Below, piece after piece: positions 1 to 17,957 of a stretch of 64,000 nt of DNA. Origin of the DNA: Marinobacter sp. BW6. GTDB taxonomy: Bacteria > Pseudomonadota > Gammaproteobacteria > Pseudomonadales > Oleiphilaceae. The position numbers were made by a program, and so were the translations under genes. The stretch spans positions 124,001 through 188,000 of the forward strand of contig NZ_VIRN01000054.1 in NCBI RefSeq assembly GCF_008107725.1. Reading direction: 5' to 3'. The notes below the pieces were generated by a model that worked only from the letters and a program-made list of their open reading frames with translations, ran no database searches and was not told the origin of the DNA. Each line of letters begins with the position of its first letter. Position 1 is the stretch's first letter.

Positions 1-1754
1 TCTGGCATGTTTTCGACCGGAATCTCCAGCTGTGCCAGGTAATCCAGGGTGTTCTGTATACCCAGGTCGCGCAGAAGCCGAATGGAAACCAGGTTGCGTG
101 AGCGATAGAGTGCTTCCCGAAGACGGGTCGGGCCATAAAACTGTCCGGAGGAGTTCTGGGGCCGCCACGCGGTCTCCAGCTCTGAATCGTCGAACACGAT
201 TGGTGCGTCGTTATAAATGGTTGCCGGCGTCATGCCGCTTTCCAGGGCGCTCAAGTAGAGAAAGGGCTTAAAGGTGGAGCCGGGCTGTCTTCGTGCCTGT
301 ATGGCCCGGTTATATTTGCTCTGACCGAAGCTGTAGCCCCCGCTCAGTGCCTCAATGGCACCGGTTTTGGCTTCCAGTGAAATCAGTGCGCCTTCTACCC
401 TCGGAATCTGGGCGAGTGCCACGGTCACTACTGTGGGCTGCTCCGGCTCGTCAACCTGTGGCATGTTTTCCTTGGTGTCAGCTTCTGGGGAAGCCTGGGC
501 CGGGTCCTGGGCGCGCACATAGACAACATCGCCTGGCGAAACAACATCTGAAGGTTTCTTGGGCTCTGGACCAGTGAGGTTTTCGGTTTTGTAGCGCTTT
601 GCCCAGGTCATGGTTTCAAAAGGCATGACGGCGGAGCCGATGCGGCGTGCGTGTACACTCACTTCGCCAGATTCGTCGTCAACCTCCTTGACGACTGCGG
701 GCAGCAAGGACTCTATCCGAGGGTAATTCAGAATCAGGTCGGATAATTCGCTGTTGGCCAGTGTTTCCTGGTCGATCTGGCCGATGGGGCCCCGGAAACC
801 GTGGCGTCGATCATAGGCTTCCAGTCCATTCCTGAGTGCTTCGGTGGCAACTTGTTGCTTTTTGCCGTCAACCGTCAGGGTGACGGTATAGCCATCTGTG
901 TAGGCGTCTTCGCCGAACCGCCTCACCATTTCCGATCTTGCCATTTCAGCAACATAGTCGGCGTCGACTTCGGTTTCCGTGCTGTTATAGCTGGCAGTAA
1001 TGGGGGCGGAGACCGCAAGTTCGTGGGCATCCGGAGTGATGTATTCCAGATCCCGCATGCGTCCGAGAATCCAGTTCCGGCGGATCATCGCACGGTCCGG
1101 GTTGGCCAGCGGGTTGAACGCTGAGGGCGCCTTGGGCAAGCCGGCGAGCATGGCCATCTGGGCCAGGGAAAGTTCCGAGACCGGTTTGTTGTAATAGACT
1201 TGCGCGGCAGCGGCAATTCCATAGGCCCGATTGCCAAGGTAGATTTTGTTCAGATAGAGCTCGAGGATGCGATTTTTATCCAGTTCACGTTCGATCTGAA
1301 GAGCCAGAAGTATCTCGTTGAACTTCCGGATAAAGGTTCTGTCCCGTGACAAAAAGTAATTTTTTGCAACCTGCATTGTGATGGTACTGCCCCCGGACTG
1401 GATCTCGCCGGTTGAGATCAGTTCGATGGCAGCCCGCGCCAGGCCTTTGATGTCGACCCCAAAGTGCTCGTAAAAACGCGAGTCTTCAGCTGCCATAAAG
1501 GCTTGTAACTGAATTGTTGGGATCTGTTCGATTGTGATGGGTGCCCTTCTCTTTTCACCGAATTCTGCTATTAATCTGTTGTCTTTGCTATAGACCCGTA
1601 ATGGTGTCTGAAGCTTGATGTCCAGAAGCTGATGAACCGGCGGAAGGCCAGGGCGAAGGTAAAGATAGAAGCCTGAGGTTACGATAACGGCGACACTCAG
1701 TCCGGTAAGAAACAACCAGGCGAAAAGGCGAGATGTGCGCAACAAATGAGACAT
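1..1754 (-). CDS. ponA: Penicillin-binding protein 1A, 3' end outside window
   Basis: Bifunctional class A penicillin-binding protein that polymerises glycan strands and cross-links peptides in the periplasm. About 584 N-terminal residues are present. A single membrane anchor lies near residues 8-33. The glycosyltransferase signature EDSRFYEHFG is at 90-99, with the GGSTITMQVAKN block after it. The transpeptidase SxxK motif is STFK at 493-496, inside RQPGSTFKPF. Between the two domains is an inserted region rich in charged residues, as expected for the OB-like insert of PBP1A. The ATG follows a poorly conserved upstream region. The gene diverges from pilM, the same arrangement as ponA-pilM in Pseudomonas. 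The C-terminal part of the transpeptidase domain lies beyond base 1. Confidence 0.95.
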   Translation of the reverse strand, partial: MSHLLRTSRLFAWLFLTGLSVAVIVTSGFYLYLRPGLPPVHQLLDIKLQTPLRVYSKDNRLIAEFGEKRRAPITIEQIPTIQLQAFMAAEDSRFYEHFGVDIKGLARAAIELISTGEIQSGGSTITMQVAKNYFLSRDRTFIRKFNEILLALQIERELDKNRILELYLNKIYLGNRAYGIAAAAQVYYNKPVSELSLAQMAMLAGLPKAPSAFNPLANPDRAMIRRNWILGRMRDLEYITPDAHELAVSAPITASYNSTETEVDADYVAEMARSEMVRRFGEDAYTDGYTVTLTVDGKKQQVATEALRNGLEAYDRRHGFRGPIGQIDQETLANSELSDLILNYPRIESLLPAVVKEVDDESGEVSVHARRIGSAVMPFETMTWAKRYKTENLTGPEPKKPSDVVSPGDVVYVRAQDPAQASPEADTKENMPQVDEPEQPTVVTVALAQIPRVEGALISLEAKTGAIEALSGGYSFGQSKYNRAIQARRQPGSTFKPFLYLSALESGMTPATIYNDAPIVFDDSELETAWRPQNSSGQFYGPTRLREALYRSRNLVSIRLLRDLGIQNTLDYLAQLEIPVENMP

Positions 1755-1940
1755 TTTTTTCTGACAACTGTTGGATATAGGTCTATCATTTGAGAAATTG
1801 CTTTAGGAAGGAAGAGTCGCTTCACCGCTGCAATAGTTCTCAATTAAAGAAGAACACGCATTGTAGACGGAATGGTGAAGAAATTCTCTTAAATAAAAAA
1901 CACATAAGTTACGTAACCGGGTGCATCTAACCAGGTATAG

Positions 1941-3010
<1,070 letters not shown>

Positions 3011-3011
<1 letters not shown>

Positions 3012-3574
3012 TGGCAAAGATTAACCTTCGACCGTGGCGCGAAGAACTCCGTGCCGAGAAACAGAAACAGTTTGTGGTCATGATTCTGGGTGCCGCGATT
3101 ATTGCCGGTGGGCTCGTCTTCCTGTGGAAGACTGATATGGATAGCCGGATCGCCTATCAGCAGTCCCGGAACGCGTATATCGAAACAGCGACAAAGAAGC
3201 TGGACCAGCAGATCAAGGAGATCGAGAACCTCAAGCGCAAGCGGGATGAGTTGCTCGCCCGGATGCAGGTCATACAGGACCTTCAGGGCAAGCGCCCGGT
3301 TATCGTGCGAGTCTTTGACGAGTTGGTGAGGACATTGCCTGATGGTCTGTTCTATATGGACCTGAAACGAACTGGCGAGCGTCTCGATATTGTCGGCATG
3401 GCTGAGTCGAATAGCCGGGTTTCTGCACTTATGCGTCAGTTTGAGGAGTCCGAGTGGTTTACGGCTCCCGACCTCTCTAATGTTTCCGCTGCTGATAGTC
3501 GCCGGGCCGGTTACAGCCAGTTCAATCTGTCGGTTAAACAGAAAACGCCCGAGCCCGAAGGGGAGGATAAGTAA
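3011..3574 (+). CDS. pilN: Type IV pilus inner-membrane protein PilN
   Basis: Bitopic inner-membrane protein of the pilus alignment complex. The short cytoplasmic tail begins AKINLRPWREE, matching the INLLPWR-type motif by which PilN binds PilM. One membrane helix follows at about residues 21-39, then a periplasmic coiled-coil stretch (about 50-95, rich in K, E, Q and L) and a ferredoxin-like fold. PilN heterodimerises with PilO, encoded next with a one-base overlap. 187 residues is typical. Cotranscription with pilM is implied by the overlapping start and stop codons. Confidence 0.96.
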
Positions 3575-4185
3575 TGAGCCTCGCGGACTCTCTTAAAAGC
3601 TTGAATGAATTTGATATCAACGATCTCGACGTTAACAACGCCGGTATCTGGCCTGCTCCGATCAAGGCGATCGTCGTACTGATCATTTTCGGACTCATCG
3701 CTGGGGGCGGTTACTGGTTCTTTATCAAAGACCAGTATGGGCAGCTTGAGCGCGTCGAGCGGACGGAGCAGGAGCTGCGGAAGACCTACGAAGAAAAGGC
3801 CTATCAGGTGGCCAACCTTGAGGTCTTTAAAGCCCAGATGGCAGAAATGGAAGAAACTTTCGGTGCATTGGTGAGGCAGTTGCCCAGCGAGACCGAGGTG
3901 CCCGGGTTGCTTGAAGACATCACTAATACAGCTCTTGGTAACGGATTGGCGCTCCAGGAAGTGGCGCTTCAGCCGGAACGCCGGCGTGATTTCTACTCTG
4001 AGCTGCCCATTAATATCCGGGTGTCTGGCTCTTATCATGAGCTGGCCTCCTTTGTCAGTAGCGTTGCCAGTCTGCCGCGGATTGTCACGTTGCATGACTT
4101 GACCATAAAACCAACTGGCGGAGATGGAGAACGGCTTGATATGCAGGTTGTCGCTCGTACTTACCGCTACCGGGCTGGAGAATGA
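3574..4185 (+). CDS. pilO: Type IV pilus inner-membrane protein PilO
   Basis: Partner of PilN in the periplasmic alignment ring. A cytoplasmic N terminus with the segment FDINDLDVNNAGIWP precedes a single membrane helix at about residues 28-48. A short coiled coil (about 52-90) and a periplasmic domain follow, including the conserved-looking LPSETEVPGLLEDIT block, where the PilN/PilO family has its ferredoxin-like fold. The start codon overlaps the pilN stop by one base and the 3' end overlaps pilP by four bases, so translation is probably coupled through the operon. Confidence 0.96.
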   Translation: MSLADSLKSLNEFDINDLDVNNAGIWPAPIKAIVVLIIFGLIAGGGYWFFIKDQYGQLERVERTEQELRKTYEEKAYQVANLEVFKAQMAEMEETFGALVRQLPSETEVPGLLEDITNTALGNGLALQEVALQPERRRDFYSELPINIRVSGSYHELASFVSSVASLPRIVTLHDLTIKPTGGDGERLDMQVVARTYRYRAGE

Positions 4186-4736
4186 GCATGACAGGAAAGC
4201 ATGCGGTAAAAGCCTGGCTGGGTGTCTGTGTGGTGTCTCTCCTGACAGCCTGTTCCCAGGGCAGCGGATTTTCAGATCTTGATCAGTTTATGGCCGAGAC
4301 CCGGGCGAAACCAAGGGGTTACGTTGAGCCTCTGCCTGAGTTTAAAGCTTACGAGGCCTTCAGTTATTCGGCGGCAGACCGTCGTGCGCCTTTCGAACCG
4401 CCGATCGACGTTCAGTTGACCATGGTGGACGAGCAGCCAGTCAGCGACGTTGAGCCGGATCTGGATCGGCCGAGGGAAGTTCTTGAGAATTTTGACCTGA
4501 AAGCGCTTGAAATGGTCGGCACGCTTCAGGGTACATCGGGCAATCTGTTCGCCCTGATTGAAGACGATACCGGCGGAATCCATAGAGTCCGTACCGGAAA
4601 TTACATGGGGCAGAACTACGGTCGCATTGTGGGCGTCAGTGAAACCCGTATCGAGCTTATTGAAATCGTTCCCAATGGCCGGGGTGGCTGGGTAGAGCGT
4701 CCTCGCTCCCTGACCCTGGAAGAGGGCGCAGGCTAA
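4182..4736 (+). CDS. pilP: Type IV pilus assembly lipoprotein PilP
   Basis: Inner-membrane lipoprotein that connects the PilN/PilO complex to the secretin PilQ. The N-terminal signal ends in a lipobox LLTAC with the modified cysteine at about residue 24. The next portion is low-complexity, and the C-terminal half (about residues 105-184) carries the beta-sandwich PilP domain, with a GTLQGTSGNLFALIED core and a VRTGNYMGQNYGRI stretch typical of the family. Its ATG lies within the end of pilO (ATGA overlap). Length of 184 residues matches PilP. Confidence 0.95.
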   Translation: MSMTGKHAVKAWLGVCVVSLLTACSQGSGFSDLDQFMAETRAKPRGYVEPLPEFKAYEAFSYSAADRRAPFEPPIDVQLTMVDEQPVSDVEPDLDRPREVLENFDLKALEMVGTLQGTSGNLFALIEDDTGGIHRVRTGNYMGQNYGRIVGVSETRIELIEIVPNGRGGWVERPRSLTLEEGAG

Positions 4737-4747
4737 GGAGCGGCTGA

Positions 4748-6868
4748 ATGAAAGTTGAAAGAAACATGCACGTACAAAAAAGTTTAGGGTCGAGGCTAGC
4801 GATGTTCAGAAAACTCAATGTATACGTCAGCGTGATTGCTTTTGGGTTGTTATCCGGCCTGGCCAACGCGGTCACGCTGGAAGACGTGTCGTTTTCGTCG
4901 CTACCGGGCGAGCGGCTTGAAGTTACACTTCAATTTGATGGGGCGCCGCCAGAACCTTCCGGATACACCATTGAGCGCCCTGCTCGAATCGCGGTTGACC
5001 TTCGGGACACGACCAGTGGCCTGAACAGTCGCAGTGTGCCTCTGGGGTCAGGCAATGCCCAGAGCATGACCGTGGTGGAAACCAAGGATCGTACGCGGTT
5101 GATTTTTAACCTGGTTGAGCTGGTGCCCTACGACACCGTTCGCTCGGGGAACTCCCTGGTCATGACGATCGGCGGGCAGGCTCAGGGCGTTGCCGCGAGT
5201 TCCTCTGCGTCCGTGCCGCAAAGTAATTCATCTGCAGGTCCCATGTCTTCCAACGCCCTTGCCGGGGTGGATTTCCGGCGAGGCAAGGACGGGGAAGGCC
5301 GTGTGCTTGTTGATTTGGGTAGCTCCAGCACGCCGGTGGACCTGACAGAGCGTGCCGGCAAGATCCGTCTGACGATGGATGGTATTGAAGTGCCGTCGGA
5401 TCTTCGTCGTCGGCTCGACGTGACAGACTTCGCAACGCCTGTTACCCGTATCGACACCTTCGTGGAAGATGGCAATGCCGTTGTCGAGATTAGCCCTGAG
5501 GGGAACTACGACTACATTGCCTATCAATCTGGCAGCCAGTTTACGGTCAGTGTTGAGGCGTTGAGCCAGGAAGAGGCGGAGTCTCGTCGGGAAGAAAAGT
5601 TCCCGTATACCGGCGACAAGCTCTCCCTGAACTTCCAGGATATTGAAGTCCGCTCGGTTCTTCAGCTGATTGCCGACTTCACCGGCCTGAACCTGGTGGC
5701 CAGTGACACGGTAGGTGGCAGCATCACCCTGCGTCTGCAGAACGTTCCCTGGGATCAGGCTCTGGATCTGATCCTCAAGACCAAAGGGCTTGATAAGCGT
5801 CAAATTGGCAACGTGCTGCTGGTAGCGCCTGCGGATGAAATTGCCGCGCGAGAGAAGCTTGAGCTTGAGACTAACAAGCAAATCGCAGAACTGGCCCCGG
5901 TTCGTCTGGACATTATTCAGGTTAACTACGCCAAGGCTGCTGATGTTGTTGCGTTGATCAAAGAAGATGAGGAGCTGATTTCTGATCGCGGATTTGTTTC
6001 CTCTGACGTTCGGACAAACACCATCAGCGTTCGTGAAACTGCAGAGAAGCTGGATGAAATTCGGCGCCTGGTATCGACATGGGATGTGCCGGTACGTCAA
6101 GTATCCATCGAGGCTCGGATTGTACGCGCCCAGACCAACGTGGCGGAGGACCTCGGTGTTCGCTGGGGTGGTGCGGCATACGATGTCAGCGGAGACAATG
6201 TGTTTACTGTGGGTGGTTCGCAGCAATCCCTGCAGGAGGCGCGCGACGCAGCGGCTGGAAACAGCAATACCATTACGTTCCCGGGCGCCCTTGCGGTTGA
6301 TCTCGGCGTGACAGGTGAAGGTGCGTCCTCCTTCGCCATCGGGTGGGGCAGTGACGACTTCCTGGTAGACCTTGAGCTTTCCGCCCTAGAGAGCGATGGT
6401 CAGGCCGAAGTCGTTTCCCAGCCCCGAGTGGTAACTGCCGACCGTCAAACGGCGTCGATCAAATCTGGTGAGGAAATCCCCTATCAGGAAGCGTCCTCAA
6501 GTGGTGCGACATCTGTTTCCTTCAAGGAGGCTGTGCTCTCCCTGGAAGTAACACCGCAGATTACACCGGATGACAAGATCATCATGGATCTGGTAGTGAA
6601 TCAGGACTCTCGTGGTGAGGTGACTGCCGGTATTCCATCGATCAATACCAATGAAGTCACTACTCAGGTACTGGTTGGTAACGGAGAGACGGTTGTTCTG
6701 GGTGGTATCTTCCAGTCGGAAGTCGCAACCCAGACCACCAAGACGCCTTTCCTCGGAGATATTCCTTACCTGGGCCGTCTGTTCAAGCGTACCGAGCACA
6801 TCGATGAGCGCAGTGAGCTGCTGATCTTCATTACCCCGAAGATCATCAAGAACGACCTGCTTCGCTAA
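4748..6868 (+). CDS. pilQ: Type IV pilus secretin PilQ
   Basis: Outer-membrane secretin through which the pilus passes. A cleavable signal ends near residue 41 (SGLANA). Two AMIN-type peptidoglycan-binding regions follow (about 43-125 and 155-255), then the secretin/TonB short N-terminal domain (about 295-350, SLNFQDIEVRSVLQLIADFTG), an N1-type domain and the secretin core (about 460-702) containing VVSQPRVVT and the VLGGIF block. The chosen ATG has a strong AAGGAG seven bases upstream. An internal ATG at 4802, also with a weak GAGG site, would give a shorter classical signal peptide. It ends the pilMNOPQ operon and is followed by an intrinsic terminator. Confidence 0.96.
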   Translation: MKVERNMHVQKSLGSRLAMFRKLNVYVSVIAFGLLSGLANAVTLEDVSFSSLPGERLEVTLQFDGAPPEPSGYTIERPARIAVDLRDTTSGLNSRSVPLGSGNAQSMTVVETKDRTRLIFNLVELVPYDTVRSGNSLVMTIGGQAQGVAASSSASVPQSNSSAGPMSSNALAGVDFRRGKDGEGRVLVDLGSSSTPVDLTERAGKIRLTMDGIEVPSDLRRRLDVTDFATPVTRIDTFVEDGNAVVEISPEGNYDYIAYQSGSQFTVSVEALSQEEAESRREEKFPYTGDKLSLNFQDIEVRSVLQLIADFTGLNLVASDTVGGSITLRLQNVPWDQALDLILKTKGLDKRQIGNVLLVAPADEIAAREKLELETNKQIAELAPVRLDIIQVNYAKAADVVALIKEDEELISDRGFVSSDVRTNTISVRETAEKLDEIRRLVSTWDVPVRQVSIEARIVRAQTNVAEDLGVRWGGAAYDVSGDNVFTVGGSQQSLQEARDAAAGNSNTITFPGALAVDLGVTGEGASSFAIGWGSDDFLVDLELSALESDGQAEVVSQPRVVTADRQTASIKSGEEIPYQEASSSGATSVSFKEAVLSLEVTPQITPDDKIIMDLVVNQDSRGEVTAGIPSINTNEVTTQVLVGNGETVVLGGIFQSEVATQTTKTPFLGDIPYLGRLFKRTEHIDERSELLIFITPKIIKNDLLR

Positions 6869-6880
6869 TCGGTGTAGTTT

Positions 6881-6912
6881 AAAAGCCGCCGCTTAAAACC
6901 GGCGGCTTTTTT
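6881..6912 (+). terminator. Intrinsic terminator after pilQ
   Basis: A 10-bp perfect stem (AAAAGCCGCC pairing with GGCGGCTTTT) closes a 10-base loop and runs into a T tract. It ends the pilMNOPQ transcript and separates it from aroK. Confidence 0.9.
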
Positions 6913-6945
6913 GTGCCTGAAACAGGCCTAAGGCGGGTCCTGAAC

Positions 6946-6974
6946 TTATGCAATCATGGACCCTGTGATATTCT
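6946..6974 (+). promoter_or_regulatory. Possible sigma-70 promoter of aroK-aroB
   Basis: TTATGC and TATTCT are separated by 17 bases, 31 bases before the aroK start and downstream of the pilQ terminator. The -35 match is poor, so the call rests mainly on spacing, position and the -10 hexamer. Confidence 0.3.
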
Positions 6975-7004
6975 CACCCGCCTGAACGAAACTGAGCTGA
7001 AGTT

Positions 7005-7571
7005 ATGTCTTTGCCGAAACGCGTTGTCCTGGTTGGCCCCATGGGCGCAGGGAAAAGCACGATTGGCCGGATGCTCGCCAAAGAGCTGGGCTATCGTTTT
7101 CTCGATTCTGATCGCATCATTGAGGGGCGGTGCGGGGCCAATATTCCGTGGATTTTTGATGTTGAGGGGGAAGATGGGTTCCGTTTGAGGGAGACGGCCA
7201 TGCTGGAAGAGCTGTCCCATGAAGATAACACCGTGCTGGCCACAGGGGGCGGAGCAGTGATGCGCCAGGAAAACCACCCTATCCTGAAGAGGGACGCGAC
7301 GGTCATCTATCTTAAAACGTCGATTGAGCAGCAGGTGGAGCGGACACGCAGGGACCGAAATCGGCCCTTGCTGCAAAACGACGATCCGGAAGCAGTTTTG
7401 CGGAAACTTTTCTCGATCCGCGATCCGCTGTATTCGAGCCTGGCAGACATTATTATGTTCACGGACAAAAAAAGCCCCAGGCTTGTCGTACGTCAACTGG
7501 TTAATCGACTCAACCCCAAAACCCCCCGTCATAAAAGGCAGATACGAAAGGAAGGTCGCAATCATGTCTAA
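7005..7571 (+). CDS. aroK: Shikimate kinase
   Basis: Cytoplasmic enzyme that phosphorylates shikimate to shikimate 3-phosphate with ATP, the fifth step of the chorismate pathway. The Walker A loop GPMGAGKST occupies residues 11-19. The shikimate-binding DSDRIIE block (about 34-40), the GGGAV element (about 81-85) and the lid segment [10 protein letters not shown] (about 112-121) are all present. At 188 residues it is slightly longer than typical shikimate kinases, the excess being a basic C-terminal tail. aroB begins eight bases before the aroK stop, so the pair is a translationally coupled unit as in enterics and pseudomonads. Confidence 0.97.
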   Translation: MSLPKRVVLVGPMGAGKSTIGRMLAKELGYRFLDSDRIIEGRCGANIPWIFDVEGEDGFRLRETAMLEELSHEDNTVLATGGGAVMRQENHPILKRDATVIYLKTSIEQQVERTRRDRNRPLLQNDDPEAVLRKLFSIRDPLYSSLADIIMFTDKKSPRLVVRQLVNRLNPKTPRHKRQIRKEGRNHV

Positions 7572-8658
7572 CGTGTATCGCGAACTCTCGGTGGAGCTGG
7601 GGGAGCGCAGTTATCCTATTTTTATCGGCCAAGACCTTCTCGGCACCCATGATCTGTCGCCTTACGTGTCCGGGTCACAGGTCATGATCGTTACCAACGA
7701 GACGGTCGCACCGCTCTATCTTGAGCGGGCGAAGGCCTGTTTCCCGGAGAAGCGGGTCGATAGCGTCATCCTTCCAGATGGCGAGAAATTCAAGGACTGG
7801 CAGACCCTTAACAGGATTTTTGACGGACTCCTTGAGCAGCGGCACACCCGTAAAACCACACTGGTTGCCCTCGGTGGGGGTGTCGTCGGCGATATGGCTG
7901 GTTTTGCTGCAGCCTGCTACCAGCGGGGTGTTCCGTTCATCCAGATTCCAACCACCCTGCTTTCTCAGGTGGACTCTTCCGTTGGCGGAAAAACCGGCAT
8001 CAATCACCCCCTTGGCAAGAACATGATTGGTGCTTTCCATCAGCCACAGGCCGTTCTGATAGATACCGACAGTCTGCAGACCTTACCCCCGCGCGAGGTT
8101 TCCGCGGGGCTGGCGGAAGTGATCAAGTATGGGCTTATTCGGGACCAGGGCTTTCTTGCCTGGCTTGAAGAGCATATGGATGCTCTGGTCAGCCTCAACC
8201 CGGCGGTGCTGGCAGAAGCCATCTTCCGGTCCTGTGCCTGTAAGGCCGAGATTGTGGCCCTCGATGAGCGCGAGGGTGGCCTCAGAGCGATACTGAATCT
8301 TGGTCATACCTTCGGGCATGCGATAGAAACCTATGCCGGATATGGCAACTGGCTGCACGGAGAGGCAGTAGGGACCGGTATGCTTATGGCCGCCGAATTG
8401 TCTGCTCTTGAGGGGATGATCAGCCGTGACGATTGTCAACGGATAAGCCGACTGATTCTGAGTGCCGGATTACCGGATAAACCTCCAGTCGACATGACAG
8501 CGGATGACTTTATGAGCCTGATGGCTGTCGACAAGAAAAACGTGGATGGCCTGCTCAGGCTGGTGCTGCTTCGCTCGGTTGGCGATGCTGTCGTCACATC
8601 AGAAGCGAGCCCTGAAAACCTGGCCCTGACGTTTGCTCGTTTTTCCAGCGCGACATGA
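7564..8658 (+). CDS. aroB: 3-dehydroquinate synthase
   Basis: Converts DAHP to 3-dehydroquinate, the second step of the shikimate pathway, using NAD and a divalent metal. The start is the ATG after AAGGAAGG, giving [21 protein letters not shown] as N terminus, which matches the family; the frame stays open far upstream inside aroK but that part is not coding. Visible motifs include [10 protein letters not shown], the NAD-binding [39 protein letters not shown], and the metal-binding histidines in [11 protein letters not shown] and WLHGEAV. 364 residues is the usual length. Confidence 0.97.
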   Translation: MSNVYRELSVELGERSYPIFIGQDLLGTHDLSPYVSGSQVMIVTNETVAPLYLERAKACFPEKRVDSVILPDGEKFKDWQTLNRIFDGLLEQRHTRKTTLVALGGGVVGDMAGFAAACYQRGVPFIQIPTTLLSQVDSSVGGKTGINHPLGKNMIGAFHQPQAVLIDTDSLQTLPPREVSAGLAEVIKYGLIRDQGFLAWLEEHMDALVSLNPAVLAEAIFRSCACKAEIVALDEREGGLRAILNLGHTFGHAIETYAGYGNWLHGEAVGTGMLMAAELSALEGMISRDDCQRISRLILSAGLPDKPPVDMTADDFMSLMAVDKKNVDGLLRLVLLRSVGDAVVTSEASPENLALTFARFSSAT

Positions 8659-8713
8659 TACCGGCCTGAAGGCTTCAATGATTTGGTAACGGACCAGCAG
8701 ACAAGGAAGACCC

Positions 8714-10096
<1,383 letters not shown>

Positions 10097-10185
10097 TGGC
10101 ACCATTTCTGGCGCTAACTTGTTGTTCCGTAACCTTGTCGATTGGTAATTCCGGTCGCGGCTTCCCACAATAATTCCACGCCGAT

Positions 10186-10214
10186 TTGAGTACGTATTTC
10201 TACGTGTGTAAAAT
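10186..10214 (+). promoter_or_regulatory. Probable sigma-70 promoter of gltBD
   Basis: TTGAGT and TAAAAT are separated by exactly 17 bases, about 95 bases before the gltB ATG. The spacer holds an inverted repeat ACGTA-TTTC-TACGT that could be a small operator. No -24/-12 sigma-54 pattern was seen in the 212-base gap. Confidence 0.55.
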
Positions 10215-10308
10215 GGCCAGCCCCCATTTTCAGTGTCAAAGGGTGGTTGTATGGCTACGCGCCAACTAACCCTCTGATTGAAAAGCATTTCTATGTGAGA
10301 TAACGCTT

Positions 10309-16249
<5,941 letters not shown>

Positions 16250-16271
16250 TTGCAGGATTGATCCTGATCAG

Positions 16272-16306
16272 AAGGGCGGTTTCCTAAGGGAAAGCCGCCC
16301 TTTTTT
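16272..16306 (+). terminator. Intrinsic terminator after gltD
   Basis: A stem of AAGGGCGG with GTTTCC pairing to GGAAA and CCGCCCTT, small loop, then six T. Ends the gltBD transcript ahead of hemE. Confidence 0.92.
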
Positions 16307-16376
16307 ATTCCCGCAAACCGGGTATTATGGCTCCCCATTCCATTTTTCCCTTTGTACAGAACACGCTGGATTTCCT

Positions 16377-17441
16377 ATGACCGAGCTGAAGAATGACCGT
16401 TTCCTGCGCGCCCTGATGCGCCAGCCCGTGGACCGCACACCGGTTTGGATGATGCGCCAGGCAGGGCGATACTTGCCGGAATACCGTGCAACAAGGGCAA
16501 AGGCCGGGGACTTTCTTAGCTTGTGCAAGAACACGCCGTTGGCCTGTGAAGTGACGCTTCAGCCCCTGGAGCGCTTCCCGCTGGATGCGGCCATCCTGTT
16601 TTCAGATATTCTGACCATTCCGGATGCATTGGGTCTCGGCCTGTACTTCGAAACGGGCGAGGGCCCAAAATTCCGGAACACGATCCGCTCCGAGGCTGAT
16701 GTTGCTGCTCTGCCGAAGATCAACGCTGAGGTGGACCTGGATTACGTCATGAACGCGGTTTCTACCATCCGGGGTGCCTTGAATGGCAGCGTTCCCTTGA
16801 TCGGCTTCTCCGGCAGCCCGTGGACCCTCGCCACCTATATGATTGAAGGCGGCTCTTCCAAGGATTTCAGGGAGGCGAAGAAGCTCATGTACGGCCAGCC
16901 GGAGGTTATGCACCGCTTGCTGGACCATCTGGCCGACGCGGTCATTGATTACCTCAATGGCCAGATCAAGGTCGGTGCCCAGGCCGTTCAGATTTTCGAT
17001 ACCTGGGGTGGCGTTTTGAGCAGCTGGGCGTATGAGGAGTTCTCGCTTCGCTACATGAAGAAGATCGTCGATGGCCTGATTCGCGAGAGCGATGGTCGCC
17101 GGGTACCGGTGATTCTGTTTACCAAGAACGGCGGTCAGTGGCTGGAATCCATAGCCGATTCCGGCGCGGATGCCGTTGGGCTGGACTGGACCACTGACAT
17201 CGGCAATGCCCGCGCTCGCATTGGCGACCGGGTTGCCCTCCAGGGCAACATGGATCCGGCCATGCTGTATGCGCCGCCCGAGCGGATTCGTAAGGAAGTG
17301 GCCGATATCCTGAGGCGCTTCGGTTCCGGCAATGGGCATATCTTCAATCTCGGGCACGGCATTACGCCGGATGTGGATCCGGAGCATGCCAGGGCGTTTA
17401 TTGAAGCCGTCGTTGAATTGAGCCCGGACTATCACCGTTAA
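16377..17441 (+). CDS. hemE: Uroporphyrinogen decarboxylase
   Basis: Decarboxylates the four acetate side chains of uroporphyrinogen III to give coproporphyrinogen III in haem synthesis. The N-terminal signature [18 protein letters not shown] (about residues 21-38) contains the substrate-binding arginines. The second conserved block, [22 protein letters not shown], lies near 142-163. The C-terminal block includes [17 protein letters not shown]. 354 residues is normal. The gene follows the gltD terminator and is followed by a 16-bp-armed palindrome that may also act as its transcript end. Confidence 0.98.
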   Translation: MTELKNDRFLRALMRQPVDRTPVWMMRQAGRYLPEYRATRAKAGDFLSLCKNTPLACEVTLQPLERFPLDAAILFSDILTIPDALGLGLYFETGEGPKFRNTIRSEADVAALPKINAEVDLDYVMNAVSTIRGALNGSVPLIGFSGSPWTLATYMIEGGSSKDFREAKKLMYGQPEVMHRLLDHLADAVIDYLNGQIKVGAQAVQIFDTWGGVLSSWAYEEFSLRYMKKIVDGLIRESDGRRVPVILFTKNGGQWLESIADSGADAVGLDWTTDIGNARARIGDRVALQGNMDPAMLYAPPERIRKEVADILRRFGSGNGHIFNLGHGITPDVDPEHARAFIEAVVELSPDYHR

Positions 17442-17457
17442 GACTGCACGCCAGTAG

Positions 17458-17492
17458 GTCGGGTTAAGCACGCATAGCGTGCTTAACCCGAC
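17458..17492. repeat. REP-like palindrome after hemE
   Basis: Perfect 16-bp inverted repeat with a three-base ATA loop; arms begin GTCGGGTTAAG. It is a variant of the GTCGGATTA palindromes found between radA and ettA and beside ispB. It lacks a T tract, so it is called a repeat; a role in ending or stabilising the hemE transcript is possible. Confidence 0.75.
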
Positions 17493-17582
17493 TAGTTCCG
17501 CACAACCCAAAACTCCTCTGGATGCATTCTTCTGTACGGTCTATAGTCAGGTAAAACAAGACTGGTAAACAGGAGTAACCAC

Positions 17583-17951
17583 TTGCCCACCAAGACTCCC
17601 GAAAAACGCCGATTCCACCGGATCGATTTCGACGCGCCCTGCGAGCTGCATTGCCTGGAAGCTGTCTGGAAGACCGAGGTGCTGGATATTTCTTTGAAGG
17701 GCGTTCTGGTAAAGCGCCCGGAAGGTTGGGGCGTACCGTTAAAGCAGCCCTGTGAAGTGATTATTCACCTTAATGATCACGAGGCAGGTATTGTGATGGC
17801 AGTGGAGCTTCGGCATATAGAGCCGCACAGGCTTGGTTTTAAATGCCAGTACATTGACCTCGACAGCGCGACCCACCTCAAGCGCCTCGTTGAGCTCAAC
17901 CTGGGAGACCAGGCGTTGCTCGAACGAGAGTTCGCGCATCTTATCGACTAG
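17583..17951 (+). CDS. PilZ domain protein
   Basis: Small single-domain protein of the PilZ family, whose members bind cyclic di-GMP. The binding signature is RRFHRIDFDAPCEL near residues 8-21 (RxxxR part) with DISLKGVLV near 36-44 (D/NxSxxG part), both intact, so ligand binding is plausible. No membrane segment or extra domain is visible in 122 residues. The start is TTG with GGAGTAACCA just upstream. It stands alone between hemE and the convergent radA, so its target is unknown. It could affect pilus function, given the pilus loci nearby, but nothing in the sequence shows this. Confidence 0.85.
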   Translation: MPTKTPEKRRFHRIDFDAPCELHCLEAVWKTEVLDISLKGVLVKRPEGWGVPLKQPCEVIIHLNDHEAGIVMAVELRHIEPHRLGFKCQYIDLDSATHLKRLVELNLGDQALLEREFAHLID

Positions 17952-17957
17952 ATCCCT

